From an uncultured Streptococcus sp. (lineage in GTDB: Bacteria; Bacillota; Bacilli; Lactobacillales; Streptococcaceae): a DNA stretch of 30,196 nucleotides. Location of the stretch: assembly GCA_902470035.1 (NCBI GenBank), contig CABREZ010000003.1, forward strand, positions 1 through 30,196, in the 5' to 3' direction. Below the pieces are notes generated by a model. The model made no database searches. It had not been told where the DNA came from and saw only the letters and a list, made by a program, of their open reading frames with translations. Positions 23,385 to 30,196 of the stretch are shown one piece after another (positions within the stretch are counted from its first letter, which is position 1; every line of letters starts with the position of its first letter). The translations under genes were made by a program, and so were the position numbers.

Positions 23385-25370
23385 ATGAAAAAAAGTAAAG
23401 TTTTTGCATTTGCCGGAGTAACATTGCTCGCAGCAACTTTCCTTGCAGCATGTTCTGGCTCAAAAGATAGCAAGTCTGCATCAAAAAAAGATACAACATA
23501 TGGCTATGTTTATAACGATGATCCAACAACTTTGGATTACACTGTATCTTCAAAAGCTTCCGTACACGATATTACAACAAACGGTGTAGATGGTTTGTTG
23601 GAGAACGACAAGTACGGGAACCTTGTACCATCTATTGCTGAAGATTGGTCTGTTTCAAAAGACGGTTTGACCTATACCTACAAAATCCGTAAGGGTGTTA
23701 AATGGTATGATGCTGATGGTGAAGAGCATGGTGAAGTAACAGCTCATGACTTTGTTACTGGATTGAAGCATGCGGCGGATAAAAAATCAGAATCTCTTCC
23801 ATTGGTAAAAGACTCAATCAAAGGATTGAAAGACTACTCAGAAGGAAAAATTTCAGATTTCTCTGAGGTTGGAGTCAAAGCAGTGGATGACTATACTCTT
23901 GAGTATACTTTGAACCAACCAGAAACTTTCTGGAATTCAAAAACAACTAATGGTGTCCTTTTCCCAATTAGTACAGATTTCTTGAAGAGCAAGGGTGATG
24001 AATTTGGTCAACCAGGTAATGTTAAATCAATCTTGTTCAATGGTCCATTCCTTTTGAAATCAATCACTTCTAAATCAGAAATCACTTTTGAAAAGAATGA
24101 AGAGTATTGGGATAAAGACAACGTTCATATCGACAAGATCAAATTCTCTTATTATGATGGATCAGACCAAGATTCATTGGCGCGTGGCTTTAGCGATGGT
24201 TCATATTCCCAAGCTCGTCTATTCCCTGCTAGCTCTAACTTTGCGTCTGTTGAAAAGAAATACAAAGATAATATCTACAACACACAGCCTGGTTCTGGTG
24301 TAGCAGTCTTAGGTTTCAACATTGACCGTCAAGCCTACAACCATACTTCTAAGACGTCAGATGACCAGAAATCTTCTACTAAGAAAGCTATCTTAAACAA
24401 GAATTTCCGTCAAGCCATCACCTTTGCCTTGAACCGTGAGAATTATTCAGCACAAGTCAATGGTAAAGACTATGCTAAGGCTGCTATTCGGAATATGTAC
24501 ACCGCACCTGCCTTTGTTCAAGTAAATGGTAAAGACTTTGGTGATGTAGTAGCAGACAAGTTGCAAACTTATGGAGATCAATGGAGTGGTGTGAATCTTG
24601 CAGACGGTCAAAACGGACTCTATAGCAAGGAAAAAGCAAAAGCTCAGTTTGAAAAAGCAAAAGCTGAACTCCAAAAAGAGGGTGTTCAATTCCCAATCCA
24701 CTTGGATGTTCCGGTTGCACAAAACTCAACAAACTTTGTGTCACGGATGCAATCCTTCAAACAATCAGTTGAAGAAACACTTGGTACAGAAAACGTTGTT
24801 GTGGACCTTCAAATGATGGACCAAGATGAAGTCTTGAACATTACATTGAACGTACCATCAGCTGCAGAAACTGACTGGGATCTTCAAGGGCTTGTAGGAT
24901 GGAACCCAGACTACGATGACCCATCTACTTACCTTGATACCTTGCAACCATCTTCACCAGACCAAACTAAAACTTACCTTGGATTTGCTGGTGGTGTAGA
25001 TAATGCCTCTGCTAAGGCTGTTGGCTTAGATGAATATGCGAAGTTGCTTGATGATGCAGAAAAAGAAACCCTAGACGTAGTGACTCGTTATGAAAAATTT
25101 GCAGCGGCGCAAGCTTGGTTAACAGATAGCGCATTAGTGATTCCAACTATGACTAGCGCTGGAGCAGCTACAGTTGTTTCAAAAGTAGTTCCATTCTCTG
25201 GACCTTCATCACAAACAGGTAACAAAGGATCAACTTATTTCAAATATGTTGAAGTTCAAGATGAGCCTGTCACTAAAAAACAATATGATCAAGAACGTGA
25301 AAAATGGTTGAAAGAAAAAGCTGATTCAAATAAGAAAGCTCAGCAAGAACTAGAAAAACACGTTAAATAA
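23385..25370 (+). CDS. amiA: Oligopeptide-binding lipoprotein AmiA
   Basis: This is the second surface receptor for the oligopeptide importer, 661 residues. The signal peptide ends in lipobox LAAC (Cys23). A Ser/Lys-rich linker (SGSKDSKSASKKD) follows, then the SBP family 5 domain with DDPTTLDYTV, GVDGLLENDKYGNL and FRQAITFALNREN. The C-terminal Lys/Glu-rich helix (KWLKEKADSNKKAQQEL) resembles that of its paralogue. GGAG (about 23373-23376) precedes ATG 23385. Codons are strongly biased to the preferred set, as expected for an abundant receptor. It lies directly before amiC, separated by a hairpin that may attenuate transcription. I use amiA by position and family; ligand preferences of the two paralogues cannot be read from sequence. 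Confidence 0.94.
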   Translation: MKKSKVFAFAGVTLLAATFLAACSGSKDSKSASKKDTTYGYVYNDDPTTLDYTVSSKASVHDITTNGVDGLLENDKYGNLVPSIAEDWSVSKDGLTYTYKIRKGVKWYDADGEEHGEVTAHDFVTGLKHAADKKSESLPLVKDSIKGLKDYSEGKISDFSEVGVKAVDDYTLEYTLNQPETFWNSKTTNGVLFPISTDFLKSKGDEFGQPGNVKSILFNGPFLLKSITSKSEITFEKNEEYWDKDNVHIDKIKFSYYDGSDQDSLARGFSDGSYSQARLFPASSNFASVEKKYKDNIYNTQPGSGVAVLGFNIDRQAYNHTSKTSDDQKSSTKKAILNKNFRQAITFALNRENYSAQVNGKDYAKAAIRNMYTAPAFVQVNGKDFGDVVADKLQTYGDQWSGVNLADGQNGLYSKEKAKAQFEKAKAELQKEGVQFPIHLDVPVAQNSTNFVSRMQSFKQSVEETLGTENVVVDLQMMDQDEVLNITLNVPSAAETDWDLQGLVGWNPDYDDPSTYLDTLQPSSPDQTKTYLGFAGGVDNASAKAVGLDEYAKLLDDAEKETLDVVTRYEKFAAAQAWLTDSALVIPTMTSAGAATVVSKVVPFSGPSSQTGNKGSTYFKYVEVQDEPVTKKQYDQEREKWLKEKADSNKKAQQELEKHVK

Positions 25371-25381
25371 TCACCTTCATC

Positions 25382-25414
25382 AGAACTTTCTCTAATAGGG
25401 GAGAAAGTTCTTTT
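25382..25414 (+). terminator. Intra-operon hairpin between amiA and amiC (attenuating terminator or mRNA stabiliser)
   Basis: AGAACTTTCTC (25382-25392) and GAGAAAGTTCT (25401-25411) form a perfect 11-bp stem with an 8-base loop, followed by only TTT. No promoter is evident before amiC, so this is probably a leaky terminator or 3'-end stabiliser. Either would yield more receptor than permease. Confidence 0.7.
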
Positions 25415-25434
25415 GAACATTAAAGGAACGGAAT

Positions 25435-26934
25435 ATGAAAAAATATATATTTATGCGTATTTTACGTTCGTTAGTGTCGATCTTTTTGGTTACGACATTG
25501 ACGTATACAATTATTTATACGCTAACCCCAAGAAATTTAATTTTCAAAAACGACCCTAACTATAATAAGATTGCAAAGACTAAGGATTCTAAAATCAATT
25601 ATGAAAACACAGTCTATGATCGTATGGGGTATATAGAATATCTTGATTCAAAAGCTTTGAAAGAAAAAGCAAGCAAGGAAGACTCATCAGTAACTGTAGA
25701 GCCTACTAAAGAAAACGAAAAGATCTACAAAAAGTACATTTCTAATCTTGGAAATGGCTGGGTATTGAAACGTTTCCCTGAAAACAAAGGCTTTTACGCA
25801 ACTCGTGAAGTCCCTGTCTTTGAACGTGTTATTGGATTCTACGGCAACCTGATTCAGATTGATCATCCAAATGTCATCAAAGATGCTTCCAATCCAAAAC
25901 TTGAACGTTATATTCGTATTGAAAATGATCCAGCTATTGGTTGGTCAGTAGTTGGTTCGGGGACTAAACATAAATATCTTTTGTATTTCAATGGTCAATT
26001 CCCGTTCGTTCATCAAAATTTTGTATCGTTAAACTTGGGTGAATCTTATCCAACTTATTCAAATACGCCAGTTCTTCAGGTTATTACACAAGGCCAAGGA
26101 ACTACCAAGAAGAGTGAAGTAAACTTCCCAACAGGGAAAAAAGAATCTTCTATCAATATCTACTCACGTACTTACAAATCACCAAGCAAGGCAGATGCTC
26201 AAGATATTGCCCGCTTTGGTAAAGGAGATGCTTATACAGCAACTTTGAGCAACTATGAAAATCCATCCATGATTGTGAGCTCTTCTATTATCGGCTTGAT
26301 CGGGATTGCAATTGCTTACTTGATTGCGATTCCATTGGGATCTTACATGGCCTTGTTGAAGAATACATGGTTTGATAGTGCCTCAACAGCTGTCTTGACA
26401 TTGATGATGGCTCTTCCAACGATTGCCTTGGTCTACATTGTTCGCTTGGTAGGTTCAACAATCGGTCTTCCAGACTCCTTCCCAGTCTTAGGAGCTCAGG
26501 ACTGGAGATCGTATGTTCTTCCTTCTGTCATTTTGGGACTGTTGACCGCTCCAGGTTTGGCTGTTTGGATTCGTCGTTATATGATTGACTTGCACTCACA
26601 AGACTTTGTCCGTTTTGCACGTGCTAAAGGACTTTCTGAAAAAGAAATTTCACGCAAGCATATTTTCAAGAATGCAATGGTTCCAATCGTTACAGGTATT
26701 CCTGTTCAATTGGTCTTGGTTATTTCAGGAGCTACCTTGACAGAGACCGTCTTTGCCTTCCCTGGTATGGGTAAAATGTTGATTGATTCCATCAAGGCAT
26801 CGAACAATACCATGGTGGTGGGTCTTGTCTTCATCTTTACTGTTCTTGCTGTATTTGGAGCAATGGCCGGTGATATTCTCATGGTTATGGTAGATCCTCG
26901 TATCAAATTAACAACTAAGAAAGGAGGCAAATAA
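25435..26934 (+). CDS. amiC: Oligopeptide ABC transporter permease AmiC
   Basis: AmiC is one of the two membrane subunits of the peptide importer. The 499 residues make it much longer than ordinary OppB (about 310). After the first membrane segment (about 8-30) there is an extracytoplasmic insertion of roughly 240 residues, typical of streptococcal AmiC. The five C-terminal membrane segments form the transport domain (about 275-490). The cytoplasmic coupling loop contains FVRFARAKGLSEKEISRKHI, the EAA-type helix that meets AmiE/AmiF. AAAGGA (25422-25427) precedes ATG 25435. The stop overlaps the amiD start by one base (TAATG). Confidence 0.95.
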   Translation: MKKYIFMRILRSLVSIFLVTTLTYTIIYTLTPRNLIFKNDPNYNKIAKTKDSKINYENTVYDRMGYIEYLDSKALKEKASKEDSSVTVEPTKENEKIYKKYISNLGNGWVLKRFPENKGFYATREVPVFERVIGFYGNLIQIDHPNVIKDASNPKLERYIRIENDPAIGWSVVGSGTKHKYLLYFNGQFPFVHQNFVSLNLGESYPTYSNTPVLQVITQGQGTTKKSEVNFPTGKKESSINIYSRTYKSPSKADAQDIARFGKGDAYTATLSNYENPSMIVSSSIIGLIGIAIAYLIAIPLGSYMALLKNTWFDSASTAVLTLMMALPTIALVYIVRLVGSTIGLPDSFPVLGAQDWRSYVLPSVILGLLTAPGLAVWIRRYMIDLHSQDFVRFARAKGLSEKEISRKHIFKNAMVPIVTGIPVQLVLVISGATLTETVFAFPGMGKMLIDSIKASNNTMVVGLVFIFTVLAVFGAMAGDILMVMVDPRIKLTTKKGGK

Positions 26935-27860
26935 TGTCTACAATCGATAAAAAGAAATTCCAATTTGTTGAACGTGACGACTTTGCCTCTGAAACAATTG
27001 ATGCGCCGTCGTACTCCTATTGGAAATCTGTATTTCGCCAATTTTTCAAAAAGAAATCAACCATTTTCATGTTAGCAGTCTTGATTGGAATTCTCTTGAT
27101 GAGTTTTGTTTATCCAATGTTCTCAAACTTTGATTACAATGATGTAAGTAAAGTAAATGATTTCACTGCTCGTTTGAATCCTCCAAGTGCCAAAGCTTTC
27201 TTTGGTACAGATAACAATGGTAAATCTTTGTTTGATGGAGTTTGGTTTGGTGCCCGTAATTCGATTATCATCTCTTTTATTGCTACCTTGATCAACGTTG
27301 TGATTGGTGTAGTGATTGGTGGGATTTGGGGTGTGTCAAAATCAATCGACCGCTTCATGATGGAAGTTTATAACGTTATTTCAAACGTTCCATTCATGTT
27401 GATTGTTATTGTCTTGACTTACTCAATTGGTGCTGGTTTCTGGAACTTGATTTTGGCGATGACGGTGACCGGATGGATTGGGATTGCTTATTCTATCCGT
27501 GTCCAAATTATGCGTTACCGTGATTTAGAGTACAACTTGGCCAGCCGTACTTTGGGGACTCCAACTCTAAAAATCGTGACAAAAAACATTTTGCCACAAT
27601 TGGTATCTGTTATTGTGACGACAACAACTCAATTGTTGCCAGCCTTTATTTCAACTGAAGCCTTCCTTTCCTTCTTTGGATTGGGATTGCCAATTACAGT
27701 TCCAAGTTTAGGTCGTTTGATTTCAGACTACTCACAAAACGTAACAACCAATGCGTATCTTTTCTGGATTCCATTGACAGTCTTAGTCTTGGTATCCTTG
27801 TCATTCTATATCGTTGGACAAAACCTTGCAGATGCCAGCGATCCACGTACACATAGATAG
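26934..27860 (+). CDS. amiD: Oligopeptide ABC transporter permease AmiD
   Basis: This is the second membrane subunit (OppC type), 308 residues. A cytoplasmic N-terminal tail of about 40 residues precedes the first membrane segment (about 43-62). An extracytoplasmic loop follows, containing the family sequence FFGTDNNGKSLFDGVWFGARNS. Five further membrane segments follow. The coupling loop YNLASRTLGTPTLKIVTKNI fills the EAA position. The start is coupled to amiC by TAATG, with AAAGGAGG immediately upstream. Eleven bases separate it from amiE. Confidence 0.95.
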   Translation: MSTIDKKKFQFVERDDFASETIDAPSYSYWKSVFRQFFKKKSTIFMLAVLIGILLMSFVYPMFSNFDYNDVSKVNDFTARLNPPSAKAFFGTDNNGKSLFDGVWFGARNSIIISFIATLINVVIGVVIGGIWGVSKSIDRFMMEVYNVISNVPFMLIVIVLTYSIGAGFWNLILAMTVTGWIGIAYSIRVQIMRYRDLEYNLASRTLGTPTLKIVTKNILPQLVSVIVTTTTQLLPAFISTEAFLSFFGLGLPITVPSLGRLISDYSQNVTTNAYLFWIPLTVLVLVSLSFYIVGQNLADASDPRTHR

Positions 27861-27871
27861 GAGGAGTAGGT

Positions 27872-28939
27872 ATGACAAATGATAAAAATGTAATCTTATC
27901 TGCTCGCGATATCGTAGTAGAATTTGATGTTCGGGATCGTGTATTAACCGCCATTCGCAATGTGTCCTTAGACCTTGTTGAAGGTGAAGTCATGGCACTT
28001 GTTGGTGAATCAGGTTCTGGTAAATCTGTTCTGACAAAAACCTTCACAGGAATGTTAGAAGACAACGGACGAATTGCTAATGGTAGCATTAATTATCGTG
28101 GGCAAGAATTAACAGAACTCAAGTCAAACAAAGACTGGGAAGATATCCGTGGTGCAAAGATTGCAACCATCTTCCAAGATCCAATGACCAGTTTGGACCC
28201 GATTAATACAATCGGATCACAAATTACGGAAGTTATTATTAAACACCAAGGCAAGAGTGCCAAAGAAGCCAGAGAAATGGCCATTGATTATATGGAAAAG
28301 GTTGGAATCCCAGAAGCAGAACGTCGCTTTGATGAATATCCTTTCCAATATTCAGGCGGGATGCGCCAACGGATCGTTATTGCTATTGCCCTTGCTTGTC
28401 GTCCAGATATCTTGATCTGTGACGAGCCAACAACGGCCCTTGACGTAACCATCCAAGCCCAGATCATTGACTTGTTGAAATCATTGCAAAAAGAATATAA
28501 CTTTACAACAATCTTTATTACCCACGACTTAGGTGTGGTCGCAAGTATTGCAGATAAGGTTGCCGTAATGTATGCTGGTGAAATTGTAGAATTTGGTAAA
28601 GTAGAAGAAATCTTCTACGATCCAAGACATCCTTATACATGGAGCCTCCTTTCAAGTTTGCCACAATTGTCTACCTCTAAAGGTGATTTATATTCTATCC
28701 CAGGGACTCCTCCATCATTGTATTCACCAGTAAAAGGGGATGCCTTTGCTTTGCGTTCAGACTATGCCATGCAAATTGATTTCGAGGAACATCCACCAGT
28801 CTTCAATGTTTCAGATACACATTGGGCTAAAACATGGCTCTTACATGAAGATGCACCAAAAGTCAATAAACCAGAAATTATTGATAATCTTCATGAAAAG
28901 ATTAGTGCGAAAATGGGATTCACTACAATCAAGGACTAG
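27872..28939 (+). CDS. amiE: Oligopeptide ABC transporter ATPase AmiE
   Basis: AmiE is one of two non-identical cytoplasmic ATPases that drive peptide import (OppD type), 355 residues. Walker A is GESGSGKS (45-52). TIFQDPMTSLDP is the Q-loop form typical of peptide importers. The signature is YSGGMRQR, Walker B is LICDEPTTALDVT, and the switch His is in FITHDLGVVA. The C-terminal oligopeptide-transporter extension begins near HPYTWSLLSSLPQL. Unlike many OppD proteins, it shows no obvious Cys cluster for an Fe-S site in this extension. GGAGGAG precedes ATG 27872. Nine bases separate its stop from the amiF start. Confidence 0.95.
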   Translation: MTNDKNVILSARDIVVEFDVRDRVLTAIRNVSLDLVEGEVMALVGESGSGKSVLTKTFTGMLEDNGRIANGSINYRGQELTELKSNKDWEDIRGAKIATIFQDPMTSLDPINTIGSQITEVIIKHQGKSAKEAREMAIDYMEKVGIPEAERRFDEYPFQYSGGMRQRIVIAIALACRPDILICDEPTTALDVTIQAQIIDLLKSLQKEYNFTTIFITHDLGVVASIADKVAVMYAGEIVEFGKVEEIFYDPRHPYTWSLLSSLPQLSTSKGDLYSIPGTPPSLYSPVKGDAFALRSDYAMQIDFEEHPPVFNVSDTHWAKTWLLHEDAPKVNKPEIIDNLHEKISAKMGFTTIKD

Positions 28940-28948
28940 GAGAAGGAA

Positions 28949-29872
28949 ATGACAGAAAAATTAATAGAAGTTAAAGATCTAGAAATTTCCTTCGGTGAAG
29001 GAAGTAAAAAATTTGTAGCTGTAAAGAATGCAAGTTTTTTCATCAATAAAGGTGAAACATTCTCTCTTGTTGGTGAATCAGGTAGTGGGAAGACGACGAT
29101 TGGTCGTGCAATCATTGGTTTGAATGACACTAGTGCAGGTGATATTCTATATAATGGTAAAAAGATCAATGGGAAGCAATCTCGCAAGGATGAAAATGAA
29201 TTAATCCGTAAGATTCAAATGATCTTCCAAGACCCGGCAGCGAGTTTGAATGAACGTGCAACAGTCGACTACATTATTTCAGAAGGTTTGTACAATTATC
29301 ACCTATTCGAAAATGAAGAAGACCGAGTACGTAAAGTAAAAGAGATTATGCATGAAGTAGGGCTTCTAGCAGAGCATTTGACTCGTTATCCTCATGAATT
29401 CTCTGGTGGACAACGCCAGCGGATTGGGATTGCTCGTGCCTTGGTAATGGAACCAGAATTTGTTATCGCAGACGAGCCAATTTCAGCTCTTGACGTATCC
29501 GTACGTGCGCAAGTTTTAAATCTCCTTAAGAAATTCCAAAAAGAATTGGGCTTGACCTATCTCTTTATCGCACACGATCTTTCGGTAGTTCGATTTATCT
29601 CTGATCGTATTGCGGTTATTTATAAAGGGGTTATTGTAGAAGTAGCTGAGACGGAAGAATTGTTTAATAATCCAATTCATCCATACACACAATCTCTACT
29701 ATCAGCTGTACCGATTCCAGATCCAATTCTAGAACGCAAAAAAGTTCTGAAAGTTTATGATCCTGATCAGCATGATTATTCAACCGACAAACCAGAAATG
29801 GTTGAAATCAAACCTGGACATTACGTTTGGGCAAATAAAGCAGAACAGAAAAACTATAAAGAACTTGTATAA
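28949..29872 (+). CDS. amiF: Oligopeptide ABC transporter ATPase AmiF
   Basis: AmiF is the second ATPase of the importer (OppF type), 307 residues. Walker A is GESGSGKT (42-49), the Q-loop is MIFQDPAASLNERATV, and the signature is FSGGQRQRIGIARAL. Walker B is FVIADEPISALDVS and the switch His is in FIAHDLSVVR. The C-terminal segment has HPYTQSLLSAVPIPDP, as in the OppF branch. GGAGAAGGAA lies just before ATG 28949. It is the last gene of the ami operon, closed by a strong terminator. AmiE and AmiF would form a heterodimer beneath AmiC/AmiD. Confidence 0.95.
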   Translation: MTEKLIEVKDLEISFGEGSKKFVAVKNASFFINKGETFSLVGESGSGKTTIGRAIIGLNDTSAGDILYNGKKINGKQSRKDENELIRKIQMIFQDPAASLNERATVDYIISEGLYNYHLFENEEDRVRKVKEIMHEVGLLAEHLTRYPHEFSGGQRQRIGIARALVMEPEFVIADEPISALDVSVRAQVLNLLKKFQKELGLTYLFIAHDLSVVRFISDRIAVIYKGVIVEVAETEELFNNPIHPYTQSLLSAVPIPDPILERKKVLKVYDPDQHDYSTDKPEMVEIKPGHYVWANKAEQKNYKELV

Positions 29873-29877
29873 TCATA

Positions 29878-29917
29878 AGAAAACGAGAAGAATACGCTTC
29901 TCGTTTTCTATTTTTTT
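29878..29917 (+). terminator. Terminator of the ami operon
   Basis: AGAAAACGAGAAG (29878-29890) and CTTCTCGTTTTCT (29897-29909) form a perfect 13-bp stem with a six-base loop, followed by seven T residues (29911-29917). It insulates the rRNA operon from ami transcription. Confidence 0.93.
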
Positions 29918-29985
29918 AAAAAAGAAAAACTTTTTTAAAAAAATAGAGAAAAGATATTGACAAGTAGTTTTGGTCGTGATATACT
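29918..29985 (+). promoter_or_regulatory. rRNA operon promoter with AT-rich UP-like region
   Basis: A consensus -35 TTGACA (29957-29962) and -10 TATACT (29980-29985) are 17 bases apart, with the extended TGA motif (29977-29979). An A- and T-tract region (29918-29956) lies directly upstream in the place of an UP element. Transcription would start near 29992. Confidence 0.88.
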
Positions 29986-29992
29986 AATATAG

Positions 29993-30135
29993 TTGTCGCG
30001 CAAGAGCGACAAAGACCTTTGAAAACTGAACAAGACGAACCAATGTGCAGGGCGCTATAACGGAAGTTATAGTAACTGAACAATAAAAAACAATAAATCT
30101 GTCAGTGACAGAATGAGTTTAAGACAAACAATTAT
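29993..30135 (+). other. rRNA leader with hairpins and boxA-like segment
   Basis: The leader holds three perfect small hairpins: TTGTCGC/GCGACAA (29993-30012), CTATAAC-GGAA-GTTATAG (30055-30072) and CTGTCA-G-TGACAG (30099-30111). A CTTTGAAAACTGAACAA stretch (30018-30034) resembles the antitermination/boxA region common in Firmicute rRNA leaders. The last part should contain the 5' strand of the RNase III processing stem, but its 3' partner lies outside the window. Confidence 0.65.

Positions 30136-30196
<61 letters not shown>

Overview
The window reads as chromosomal DNA from a Streptococcus of the oral viridans (mitis/sanguinis/parasanguinis-like) type. This rests on low-GC Firmicute codon use, TGnTATAAT extended -10 promoters, MecA next to an RgpG-type glycosyltransferase, the sufCDSUB order, an ami oligopeptide-permease operon and a streptococcal-type 16S start. 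The species is not resolved. Coding density is high and no gene-free stretch exceeds 300 bases.

Layout. (1) 26-4929: branched-chain amino acid synthesis, ilvB-ilvN-ilvC as one unit closed by a strong terminator, then ilvA with its own promoter. Both promoters carry a near-consensus CodY box just upstream of -35. (2) 4991-6245: an SPFH/band-7 membrane protein and a 71-residue HTH-like protein with a consensus promoter. (3) 6358-8765, minus strand: a polar amino acid ABC importer made of an ATPase and a fused binding-protein/permease. (4) 8794-10804: a DUF2207-type membrane protein, divergent from the importer. (5) 10851-13832: uppP (undecaprenyl-PP recycling), then mecA translationally coupled to rgpG (first step of rhamnose-glucose polysaccharide synthesis). 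(6) 13832-19808: the Fe-S assembly operon sufC-D-S-U-B, a possible 31-codon gene between sufU and sufB, and an unrecognised 190-residue protein at the end. (7) 19817-21105, minus strand: a DacA/PBP3-like protein whose catalytic serine and lysine are both replaced. (8) 21182-29917: two tandem oligopeptide-binding lipoproteins, then amiC-D-E-F. The second lipoprotein has its own promoter and a 14/15 CodY box. (9) 29957-end: an rRNA promoter, leader and the first bases of 16S rRNA.

The regulatory theme is nitrogen economy: matching CodY boxes at ilvB, ilvA and amiA would link amino acid synthesis to peptide import. I found no mobile element, CRISPR array, prophage or obvious defence system. The observation most worth following is the intact but apparently catalytically dead PBP3-like protein. 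Next come the CodY arrangement, the hidden small ORF and the unknown protein in the suf operon. The rest looks like ordinary streptococcal core genome, and I do not claim a new multi-gene system.
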